A DNA stretch of 64,000 nucleotides from Chimaeribacter californicus (GTDB taxonomy: Bacteria; Pseudomonadota; Gammaproteobacteria; Enterobacterales; Enterobacteriaceae): NCBI RefSeq assembly GCF_002858675.1, contig NZ_PJZF01000001.1, positions 186,001 to 250,000 on the forward strand, read 5' to 3'. A model generated the notes under the pieces. That model ran no database searches. It saw only the letters and a program-made list of their open reading frames with translations, and had not been told where the DNA came from. Shown here in pieces: positions 17,824-24,498 of this stretch (its first letter is position 1; every line of letters begins with the position of its first letter). The translations under genes and the position numbers were made by a program.

Positions 17824-18420
17824 TTATTTCGGCCGTACCCCTTCCAGCGAGATAATCAGCTGCACATTTTGGGATGCCGGGCCAAGTTTGGTATTGATAT
17901 TGTAATCCTTCAGCGCAAATTCCCCCTCCGCCTCGAATCCGGCACGGTAAGCGCCCCATGGGTCATCCCCCTGGCCTATCAGCTTCGCTTCCAGGGTCAG
18001 CGGCTTGGTGACGCCGTTCAGGGTAAAGTTGCCGGTGATTTTCAATTCATCCCCGTCTTTTTCTACTTTGGTGGAGACGAACGTCGCCTGCGGGTATTTG
18101 CCGGTGTTCAGGAACTCAGCGCTGCGCAGGTGTTTATCACGTTCTGCGTGGTTCGTATCAAGGCTGTTGGTGTTAATCGTGACGTTAACTTTATCTGACG
18201 CGGGGTTCTGCTCGTCATAGGTAAAGGTGCCGTCAAAATCTTTAAAGCTGCCGTAAATCCAGCTGTACCCCAGGTGTTTGATGCGGAACTGCAGAAAGGC
18301 GTGCTGCCCCTCTTTGTCGATTTTATAGTCAGCAGCTACTGCACTTCCGGCACTCATCAGCAATGAGGCGAATGTCAGGCCAAGGGCGCGCTTTTTCAGC
18401 TTCGGGGTCATCGTCAGCAT
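17824..18420 (-). CDS. yceI: YceI, periplasmic lipocalin-like isoprenoid-binding protein
   Basis: I start at ATG 18420 because GGAG lies 6 bases before it; an ATG at 18432 overlaps that site. This gives 198 residues. A signal peptide ends SAGSAVAA, and the mature protein starts [19 protein letters not shown]. The YceI beta-barrel follows, with the conserved [17 protein letters not shown] and [17 protein letters not shown] blocks. The fold binds long isoprenoid chains in homologues, and E. coli YceI is periplasmic and induced by base and osmotic stress. It lies 30 bp after yceJ, forming the yceJI operon known from E. coli. Confidence 0.95.
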   Translation of the reverse strand: MLTMTPKLKKRALGLTFASLLMSAGSAVAADYKIDKEGQHAFLQFRIKHLGYSWIYGSFKDFDGTFTYDEQNPASDKVNVTINTNSLDTNHAERDKHLRSAEFLNTGKYPQATFVSTKVEKDGDELKITGNFTLNGVTKPLTLEAKLIGQGDDPWGAYRAGFEAEGEFALKDYNINTKLGPASQNVQLIISLEGVRPK

Positions 18421-18450
18421 AGCAATCTCCATGTTACCAGTAGGTGAGTC

Positions 18451-19008
18451 TCAAGAGGACCGGCGACCCAGCATCCGTTTAAGGGTGACATCGCCGTCGA
18501 TAAAGTGATGTTTCAGGGCAGCCAGCGCATGCAGCACCGAGAGCACCACCACCCCCCAGGCCAGCCAGAGATGCAGGGTGCCGGCCAGGTCTGTCTGCTC
18601 TGGCCCAAGCGTCACCAAAGCCGGCACGCTGAACCAACCGAACACGCTGATGGGCTGCCCTTCTGCGGTGGCAATAAGGTATCCGGTAACCAGAATGCCG
18701 AGAAGGCCCGCCAGCAACAGCAAATGGGCCGTGGTTGCCGCAAGGCGTGTGGCAGCGCTGTACGTGCTGAGCGGCAAGGGCGGCGGTGAGACAAAGCGCC
18801 AGATAATGCGGAATAAAATCAGGGCAAACAGCAGGACCCCGATGCTTTTATGCAGTTCAGGCGCCCGGTGGTACCAGACGTCATAATAGCCCAGGGTCAC
18901 CATCCAGAGGCCGAGTGCAAACATGCCGTAAATGACCAATGCCGCCAGCCAATGGATCAGCACGCTGGTGTGACCAAAAGCCTGAGTATCATTTTTAAAA
19001 TGCATCAT
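18451..19008 (-). CDS. yceJ: YceJ, cytochrome b561-type membrane protein
   Basis: The protein is 185 residues with four transmembrane helices. Conserved His residues for two b-type hemes are visible in SVLIHWLAAL (helix 1), ELHKSIGVLLFAL (helix 2) and the C-terminal VLSVLHALAALKHHF (helix 4). This is the prokaryotic cytochrome b561 family (CybB/YceJ/YodB), which oxidises quinol and can pass electrons to periplasmic acceptors. It is transcribed with yceI; a lipocalin-like isoprenoid binder beside a quinol-reacting cytochrome suggests a shared substrate, but this is inference. Two adjacent ATG codons (19006-19008 and the next) can serve as start. Confidence 0.93.
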   Translation of the reverse strand: MMHFKNDTQAFGHTSVLIHWLAALVIYGMFALGLWMVTLGYYDVWYHRAPELHKSIGVLLFALILFRIIWRFVSPPPLPLSTYSAATRLAATTAHLLLLAGLLGILVTGYLIATAEGQPISVFGWFSVPALVTLGPEQTDLAGTLHLWLAWGVVVLSVLHALAALKHHFIDGDVTLKRMLGRRSS

Positions 19009-19408
19009 AAAAACCTTTACCAGACGGTAACGAGTTTTTAAAAAATAGACATCTGATTTTACAAAATCAACGGTTATTTTTTATTTATAATCAATTGGAA
19101 ATTTCTTTCATAATTTTTGATTTAGTCACCGATATCTTATTCAGTGGCTTCGGTGAAATAACCTATAAAAGCCTGGGAAGATAAAGCAGGGAGGGAAACG
19201 AGTATTGTCAATAATTGTCAGTGTTTGTCAATTTAATGGAACGCTAATAAAACAGCCCTAGGGTTAATTGCAATAATGTGCAAAAGAAAAGATAAAAACG
19301 GGCTAATGCATGCAAAAAGCAGGAAGCAGAGACGGCGAAAGACAGGGCGGGGCTGCCGGATTAAAGCCAGCAGCCGATGTAACCGCGAGTGAGAGAGAGG
19401 ATCAGGGA
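19009..19408. other. AT-rich 400-bp gap upstream of yceJI
   Basis: This gap lies between yceJ and an orphan LuxR-type gene, both on the minus strand. It is markedly AT-rich compared with its surroundings and holds three phased TTGTCA repeats at 19205-19230 (TGACAA on the minus strand, the direction of yceJ). I see no credible coding region. It should contain the yceJI promoter; an AT-rich region of this kind could be bound by H-NS, which is inference. Confidence 0.6.
19205..19230 (-). repeat. Three TGACAA repeats spaced exactly 10 bp
   Basis: TTGTCA occurs at 19205, 19215 and 19225, so the copies sit on the same DNA face. Read on the minus strand toward yceJ they give TTGACA, CTGACA and TTGACA, each a match or near match to a sigma70 -35 hexamer. 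They may be overlapping promoters or an array for a regulator. Confidence 0.5.
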
Positions 19409-20053
19409 TTACAGGGCGTGCTGTAGCCCGGCAGGGGCAGCATTGTGCTCAGGGAAGAAAAAGGGCGGATAGATAACATACTTGAGCACATGATAGAGAA
19501 AACAGAATTCCAGCCGGTTTCGCACTGTCAGTTTGCGGATGGCCTGGCGTTTATGCACATAGACCGTCCGCCCGCAGATCCCCAGTTGCCGCGCAATATC
19601 ATGGTTGGTTTGCTGCGCCATCCATAACGCGATAACCGCCAACTCCTGGCGGCTGTAGAGGAACCCTTTGCCGGTGCGTTTAAGCAGCGCCGGTGGCCGG
19701 CAGGTTTCACCTATCTGATGCAGCAGGGGCAGCAGACATTGTTTATTCATTAAAGAGACGCGTCCGGTCAGCGTAATGGGCTCACCGGCTGTGGGATAGG
19801 GCGCATCCACGTAAATATAAACCTGGGCATTACCACAAGCCTTAAAAAAATCAACCAGCTGGGGGAATTCGCCGCCGCGGCGACAATAATGCGTTAAATT
19901 AACCAGCACAATATCGGGGCGGAAATCGGTGACCAAAGGCAACCCCGCTTCAAGGGCAGTGGCATGTTCTGTGGTAACAGAAGGGTATTTTTCAAAAAAG
20001 CAGCAGGCACCCAACAGGGTAAAGACACAACTGTCGATTATCATGATCCGCAT
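19409..20053 (-). CDS. Orphan LuxR-type transcriptional regulator with degenerate receiver-like domain
   Basis: The protein is 214 residues. The N-terminal half looks like a response-regulator receiver, but the usual phosphoacceptor Asp is replaced by Asn (DIVLVNLTHYC), so phosphorylation there is unlikely. The C-terminal part is a LuxR/FixJ helix-turn-helix (residues about 130-190: LYSRQELAVIALWMAQQ, HDIARQLGICGRTVYVHK, then AIRKLTVRNR). That layout resembles the RcsA/BglJ group of auxiliary regulators, which act without phosphorylation and often pair with RcsB. The gene stands alone, with no kinase nearby. A 9-bp-arm AT-rich inverted repeat lies 115 bp upstream. Target genes are unknown; the neighbouring yceJI operon is a candidate. 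Confidence 0.82.
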   Translation of the reverse strand: MRIMIIDSCVFTLLGACCFFEKYPSVTTEHATALEAGLPLVTDFRPDIVLVNLTHYCRRGGEFPQLVDFFKACGNAQVYIYVDAPYPTAGEPITLTGRVSLMNKQCLLPLLHQIGETCRPPALLKRTGKGFLYSRQELAVIALWMAQQTNHDIARQLGICGRTVYVHKRQAIRKLTVRNRLEFCFLYHVLKYVIYPPFFFPEHNAAPAGLQHAL

Positions 20054-20167
20054 TTGCTGCTCTCCTCGGTAAATAGCGAAATTCCATTTTTAATGACCGG
20101 GCAAATTAATCAGATCTGCAGGAAGCGTCAATTCTGAAAAAGCAGAGTGAGCGGAGTATAATTTCCG

Positions 20168-20190
20168 AATATATAAGTGGTTTATATATT
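20168..20190. promoter_or_regulatory. AT-rich inverted repeat upstream of the LuxR-type gene
   Basis: AATATATAA (20168-20176) and TTATATATT (20182-20190) are perfect inverted arms with a 5-bp spacer. A TATACT -10-like sequence on the minus strand lies just downstream (20157-20162), so the repeat could overlap the -35 region of the regulator gene. Confidence 0.4.
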
Positions 20191-20256
20191 TAAGAATAAT
20201 GAATTTGCGTGGGTTATTATTTATGGCGGCCGCCGTGCCGGGCGGCCGCCGGCCAC

Positions 20257-21372
20257 TCAGCCGAAGCGGGATAAGCTAAAGGGTGCTAAATCAAAGGGAA
20301 GGGGCTGGTCATCCGCATACAGGGCGGCCATCTCACCCAGGACGCTGGCGAATTTAAAACCATGTCCGCTCAGGCCGCCGATCACCATTGCCTGCGGGCA
20401 GCCGGGCAGGGTATCAATAATAAAATCTTCATCCGGCGTCATATCGTACGTACAGGATTCCCCATGCAGACAGACGCCCACGCCCGGCAGGAAGCGCCGC
20501 AGAAAGCGGAAGACTTCGGTGCCGTCTTCCGCCACGCTGCCGAACGGTGTGCGCTGTTCCGGCGCTGAGATCGGCTGGCCGCCCTGGTGTTTACCGAGCT
20601 TCAGCCCCTCTTTACCGGCCGGGAAACCGTAATAGTGGTCGCCTTCCGCCATTTCAACGGTAAAGGCCGGAAAGTGGTTCTCTTCACTGTAGCGGCCATC
20701 GGCCTGATGCCAGGAGAAGACTTTACGCAGCGGCTGTACCGGCAGCGTGGGCAGCAGCGCCTTCACCCAGGTACCGGCGCTGATCACCACTTTTCGGGCG
20801 GTGAACGCCCCTTCCGGGGTGGTGACCTGCATCCCTTGTTCCAGAGAGGCAATTGCCGTGACCGGGCAGTTAAACAGCTGGGCACAGCCGGCTTCACGCG
20901 CCAGCCGGATGTACGCCTCAATCGCCTGTTCACATTGCAGGATGCCCGAACCCGGTTCAAACACACCAATGAAGTTATCCGGCACGGTAAACACCGGCCA
21001 GCGGGCCTGCACCTGGTCAGGGCTTAACATCTCGACGGGCAGCCCATAAGCTTCAGCACTGCGGCACACATTGCGCATAAAAGCAGAGTCCGCCGACCCA
21101 AGATTAATCACGCCGCACGGGTGGAAAAGGCGCTGGCCGCTCAGCCCGGCCAACTGCTCCCACAGTGCCTGCGCCCGCAGAACCATCGGCACATAGCGTT
21201 CCCCTTCGCCATAGGCATGGCGGATGATGCGCGTCTGGCCGTGGTGGCTTGCGCCTTTGTGCGGGGGCATGGCGCTGTCGATCATCAGCACCTTCATGCC
21301 GGCCTGGGTGGCATAGTAGCCTGCCGCTGCGCCAACTGACCCGCTGCCGACAATGATCAGATCATATTCCAT
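20257..21372 (-). CDS. solA: SolA, N-methyl-L-tryptophan oxidase / sarcosine oxidase-like
   Basis: From ATG 21372 the protein is 371 residues, next to 372 in E. coli; the frame is open further upstream but lacks family similarity. The N terminus [18 protein letters not shown] is the FAD-binding Rossmann motif. [19 protein letters not shown] contains the Cys expected to hold FAD covalently, as in monomeric sarcosine oxidases, and [16 protein letters not shown] closes the flavin site. SolA demethylates N-methyl amino acids with oxygen, releasing formaldehyde and peroxide. Its order beside bssS and dinI is that of E. coli. A GC-rich hairpin after the stop (20225-20250) lacks a T-tract. Confidence 0.94.
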   Translation of the reverse strand: MEYDLIIVGSGSVGAAAGYYATQAGMKVLMIDSAMPPHKGASHHGQTRIIRHAYGEGERYVPMVLRAQALWEQLAGLSGQRLFHPCGVINLGSADSAFMRNVCRSAEAYGLPVEMLSPDQVQARWPVFTVPDNFIGVFEPGSGILQCEQAIEAYIRLAREAGCAQLFNCPVTAIASLEQGMQVTTPEGAFTARKVVISAGTWVKALLPTLPVQPLRKVFSWHQADGRYSEENHFPAFTVEMAEGDHYYGFPAGKEGLKLGKHQGGQPISAPEQRTPFGSVAEDGTEVFRFLRRFLPGVGVCLHGESCTYDMTPDEDFIIDTLPGCPQAMVIGGLSGHGFKFASVLGEMAALYADDQPLPFDLAPFSLSRFG

Positions 21373-21480
21373 GGAACGTGCTTCCTCGTGATTCAGGGTA
21401 AAAGACCCCGCCATCATAGAGAGAGTGACCCGGCGTTGACAATCCGCCGTGGTGCAGAAAAAAGCGGGGGGCAGAAATGC

Positions 21481-21505
21481 AAAAGGCACCCGGATAACGG
21501 GTGCC
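21481..21505 (-). terminator. Terminator of bssS
   Basis: GGCACCCG (21485-21492) pairs with CGGGTGCC (21498-21505) around GATAA; on the minus strand TTTT follows. It lies shortly after the bssS stop codon. Confidence 0.72.
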
Positions 21506-21527
21506 TCAGGCCAAGCGATAAATAACG

Positions 21528-21782
21528 TTAATGTTTACGATGGTCAAGGTCCAGGTATTCATTGGATTCTATCTTTGCGATGCCAGCTTCAAGAATGGAA
21601 ACAAGTTGCCGCGCAACATCTGTCGTTAACCATAACGTTCTGTCAACATGTGCTTCTTCTGGAGACTGGTCTGTTGAAGACAGGTAATGAAGACGAATCA
21701 TCATGGCATCATAAACATCGACGGTACTGATATCCCAACCTACGAGCGGGTGTGTCTGAATAACTTCATCTTTTCTGTCCAT
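21528..21782 (-). CDS. bssS: BssS (YceP), biofilm regulator
   Basis: The protein is 84 residues, the same length as E. coli BssS. It shares [28 protein letters not shown] and [12 protein letters not shown]. BssS affects biofilm formation and indole/AI-2-dependent gene expression in E. coli; it has no recognised enzyme motif and its biochemical action is unknown. AAGGGG precedes the ATG as ribosome-binding site. A hairpin terminator follows, so it is a single-gene unit, in the E. coli order solA-bssS-dinI. Confidence 0.93.
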   Translation of the reverse strand: MDRKDEVIQTHPLVGWDISTVDVYDAMMIRLHYLSSTDQSPEEAHVDRTLWLTTDVARQLVSILEAGIAKIESNEYLDLDHRKH

Positions 21783-22007
21783 ATAGACCCCTTCTTTAGT
21801 AGTGACTAACGTGAGTGACTAACTGAGGAGCAATGCGGCTCTTTATGAAGTGAGCACTTAAGTATAAGCACGGCCGACAGGTTTTTGGGAAGTAAAAGTT
21901 GAGGACACGCTAAAAAGAGGCCCGAACGGGCAATAAATGAACGGAGGGCGGCTTTTTTAGCCCTTTTACAGAAGGAACCTCCCCGGGCTTACCGGAGAGG
22001 CTGAAGA

Positions 22008-22277
22008 TTATTCGGCAGAAGGCGTAATAGCCGGCGAAAAGCGTTTTTCCCACTGCTCCGCCAGCTGCGCAAAATGTTTTTGTGTCTCTTCATCCCGGTT
22101 CTGGTTCTGCGATTCCAGCTTCAGGCTGTGAATCATTAATTGGGCTGATTTATCATCATGACTAAAAGCCAGGTAAGAGAATGCCGTCTCCAGCACGCTC
22201 AGCCGACGTTGCTGATCGCGTATCAGCTCCAGCAGCTCGCCAAACGTCATTGCCTCTTCCGGTTTTTCGGCGGCCAT
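22008..22277 (-). CDS. Unrecognised small cytoplasmic protein
   Basis: A very strong AGGAGGT ribosome-binding site fixes the start at ATG 22277, giving 89 residues; a longer reading frame upstream is not needed. I do not recognise the family. The protein has no signal peptide or membrane segment. It is rich in Glu, Gln and Leu and looks alpha-helical, with a likely coiled coil around MTFGELLELIRDQQRRLSVLE and again near residues 50-80. It sits between bssS and dinI, a place where E. coli has no gene. A 13-bp palindrome TAACAT-A-ATGTTA (22412-22424) lies about 140 bp upstream and could be its operator. Function unknown. Confidence 0.75.
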   Translation of the reverse strand: MAAEKPEEAMTFGELLELIRDQQRRLSVLETAFSYLAFSHDDKSAQLMIHSLKLESQNQNRDEETQKHFAQLAEQWEKRFSPAITPSAE

Positions 22278-22463
22278 GTGCCTACCTCCTGTGTGAATAC
22301 AAGCCAGACAGATTAGGGCAGGTAACGGGCGCAGAGGCGGCACGGTATGGCCACCCTTTCGGCCCGTCATCACGACCCTGTTACACGCGACAGCGATTAA
22401 CGCTGAGTATGTAACATAATGTTATAACGGTCTGGGGAAGAAAAACAGGCTGGCCAGAGATAT

Positions 22464-22496
22464 AAAAAAGCCGGGAAGCGACGCCCGGCAAAAAAA
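22464..22496. terminator. Terminator of dinI, possibly bidirectional
   Basis: GCCGGG (22470-22475) pairs with CCCGGC (22484-22489). AAAAAA flanks the stem on the left and AAAAAAA on the right, so the minus strand ends in a T-run 18 bases after the dinI stop. Confidence 0.8.
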
Positions 22497-22506
22497 CAGC
22501 AAGTGG

Positions 22507-22749
22507 TTAAAAGTCAGTGACGAACCAGTCATCGGCGCTTTCCCACGTTTCTTGTAGGATCTCTTCGATCAGCGCCCGGTCCGTTTTCGCCCCACCTAAC
22601 ACCGAGAGGTGATTGGCACCGGCATAACGCACCTGTACGGCCACATCGGTAAACTGCTGGTTAAGGCGCTTGCTCAGCTCACCAGAGAGCGCCTCAAGCG
22701 CGCCCGCCGGCAAAGGTTTGGTTTTATCCACGGTAAGTTCAACACGCAT
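22507..22749 (-). CDS. dinI: DinI, SOS-response modulator of RecA
   Basis: From ATG 22749 the protein is 80 residues, next to 81 in E. coli; a frame extension upstream lacks similarity. It begins MRVELTVDKTKPLPAGALEA and ends with the acidic helix ILQETWESADDWF, which in E. coli mimics DNA and stabilises RecA filaments while limiting UmuD and LexA cleavage. Twenty-three bases upstream lies a perfect LexA box, so it should be strongly induced by DNA damage. It is transcribed alone on the minus strand, with pyrC next upstream. Confidence 0.95.
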   Translation of the reverse strand: MRVELTVDKTKPLPAGALEALSGELSKRLNQQFTDVAVQVRYAGANHLSVLGGAKTDRALIEEILQETWESADDWFVTDF

Positions 22750-22771
22750 CGTGCACCCCCACATCAGAATA

Positions 22772-22791
22772 TACTGTTAATTTATACAGTA
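22772..22791. promoter_or_regulatory. LexA (SOS) box of dinI
   Basis: TACTGTTAATTTATACAGTA matches the SOS consensus TACTGT-N8-ACAGTA without mismatch in either arm. It lies 22-42 bp upstream of the dinI start codon, so LexA there would block transcription. Confidence 0.93.
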
Positions 22792-22839
22792 TATCATGCA
22801 GGGGCGCAAGCCTGTTTTAAGCAAAACAGAGCAGGCCGG

Positions 22840-23892
22840 TCAGGAAAGGCGGGTAACACGCCAGGGCAAGGTCTGGCCCGCGAGGAACGGCACGACGCTC
22901 TCACCGGCAACGGCAATCTCTTCTTCCTGCACTACCTCAGTACGCGTCAGCTCAATGAACCCCTCATTGACCGGCAAGCCGTAGAATTGCGGGCCGTTCA
23001 GCGAGGCGAAGGCTTCCAGGTGCTCCAGCGCACCCAGCTCATCAAAGACCGTTGCATAGGCAGACATGGCCAACGGCGCATTAAAGCAGCCGGCGCAGCC
23101 ACAACTGGCTTCTTTGCGATGGCGGGTATGAGGCGCAGAATCCGTGCCGAGGAAGAAGCGATCGCTGCCGCTGGCCACCGCGCTGCGCAGTGCCTGCTGG
23201 TGGATATTTCGCTTGAGGATAGGCAGGCAGAAAAGATGCGGGCGGATACCGCCTACCAGCATATCATTGCGGTTGAACATCAGGTGCTGAGGGGTCACGG
23301 TAGCACCCAGGTAGCGGTCACCGGCCAGAACATAGTCTGCAGCATCTTTCGTGGTGATATGTTCGAAAACAATCTTCAGTGCGGGGAAATGGCGGCGGAT
23401 TGGGTCCATGACCTCATCAATAAAACGCGCTTCACGGTCGAAAATATCAACGTGCGCGTGCGTCACCTCACCATGGATCAACAGCGGCATCCCAATTTTT
23501 TGCATTGCTTCAAATAAGGGATAAATACCCGGCACATTGGTGACGCCGTGGGAGGAGTTGGTGGTGGCATTCGCCGGGTAAAGTTTTGCTGCGGTAAAGA
23601 CGCCTTGCTGGAATCCTTGTACCAGTTCGCTGGCCGGCAGGGAGTCTGTCAGGTAACAGGTCATCAATGGGGTGAAATGATGATCGGCAGGCACTGCTGC
23701 CAGGATGCGTTCACGGTAAGCAATCGCTTGCGCGACCGACGTGACGGGGGGCGTCAGGTTTGGCATGACGATCGCCCGGCCAAAAACTTCACTGGTATAA
23801 GGCACCACGGTTCTGAGCATGTCATCATCACGTAAATGGATGTGCCAGTCGTCAGGGCGGCGGATCTTCAGAACTTGCGGTTGGGCGGTCAT
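22840..23892 (-). CDS. pyrC: PyrC, dihydroorotase
   Basis: The protein is 350 residues from ATG 23892 (348 in E. coli). It is a class II dihydroorotase of the amidohydrolase superfamily. DDWHIHLRD gives the first zinc-binding His pair, [16 protein letters not shown] the carboxylated bridging Lys, and VHGEVTH and FEHITTKDA further His ligands; [13 protein letters not shown] holds the catalytic Asp. It closes carbamoyl-aspartate to dihydroorotate in pyrimidine synthesis. In E. coli the gene is controlled by start-site switching and PurR. The leader here does not show a clear PurR box, so I make no claim. In E. coli pyrC is followed by yceB and others; here the next gene is a small ABM protein. 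Confidence 0.97.
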   Translation of the reverse strand: MTAQPQVLKIRRPDDWHIHLRDDDMLRTVVPYTSEVFGRAIVMPNLTPPVTSVAQAIAYRERILAAVPADHHFTPLMTCYLTDSLPASELVQGFQQGVFTAAKLYPANATTNSSHGVTNVPGIYPLFEAMQKIGMPLLIHGEVTHAHVDIFDREARFIDEVMDPIRRHFPALKIVFEHITTKDAADYVLAGDRYLGATVTPQHLMFNRNDMLVGGIRPHLFCLPILKRNIHQQALRSAVASGSDRFFLGTDSAPHTRHRKEASCGCAGCFNAPLAMSAYATVFDELGALEHLEAFASLNGPQFYGLPVNEGFIELTRTEVVQEEEIAVAGESVVPFLAGQTLPWRVTRLS

Positions 23893-24119
23893 TTCACAAC
23901 ACTCCGGCATAAATGGAAAAGGCGTTAAAGACATCAGCCGTGTTAACAGGCGATTTATGGCGGGGTGTAAGGATAAGCGTAAAGTTGATCAGATGCATCT
24001 GTTTGTTAATCCAAAGTTGAAATCGCTGGCAAGATAGGGCCATAGTAAACCTATTCATCCGGCCGGCGGCGGTATTGCCTTAAACGCGCTGCCCGGCATT
24101 AAAATAAGGAGTCGTAAGT

Positions 24120-24407
24120 ATGGAAGTGCGTGTCGTCGCAAGTCTGGTTGCTAAGCCGGAATATCTGGAAGAAGTGACCGCAACGTTACATGAAATCATT
24201 GAGCCGAGCCGGCTGGAAGTAGGGTGCATTCAGTATGAGTTGCATCAGGACAATGAAAATCCAGCCGGTTTCGTATTTTTCGAACGCTGGCGTTCACAGG
24301 AAGCGCTTGATAAGCACAGTAACAGTGAGCACTTTGGCCGCTTTGCCAGCCAACTGGAAGGCAAACTCGCGTCATTGGATATCAAGACGTTAAAACAGAT
24401 CGCCTGA
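24120..24407 (+). CDS. Small ABM-domain protein, putative quinol monooxygenase
   Basis: This 95-residue protein has one antibiotic biosynthesis monooxygenase (ABM) domain, a dimeric ferredoxin-like alpha-beta fold. MEVRVVASLVAKPEYLEEV is the first strand and helix, SRLEVGCIQYELHQD the central strand with the conserved Cys/Tyr region, and FVFFERWRSQEALDKHSNSE contains the ERW and KH residues typical of YgiN-like quinol oxygenases. It uses no cofactor in the best-known relatives. Substrate is not known. It is preceded by AAGGAG and ends at a shared terminator with rne. It occupies the place where E. coli has the yceB to flgL block. Confidence 0.85.
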   Translation: MEVRVVASLVAKPEYLEEVTATLHEIIEPSRLEVGCIQYELHQDNENPAGFVFFERWRSQEALDKHSNSEHFGRFASQLEGKLASLDIKTLKQIA

Positions 24408-24454
24408 GCCGCTGCACAGCAGGCGCAGGTGATGCTGTCGCCTGAGATAGCCCA

Positions 24455-24488
24455 TAAAAAAACCCGCCGGATGGCGGGTTTTATTTTT
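24455..24488. terminator. Bidirectional terminator between the ABM gene and rne
   Basis: AAAACCCGCC (24459-24468) pairs with GGCGGGTTTT (24473-24482) with loop GGAT. Poly-A before and poly-T after the stem fit termination of both the plus-strand ABM gene and rne. Confidence 0.88.
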
Positions 24489-24498
24489 TATAGCAGCG

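Noticed and set aside
20225-20250. GGCGGCCGCC hairpin as terminator of solA
   Set aside because: The 10-bp stem is strong but no T-tract follows on the minus strand, so I do not call it a terminator.
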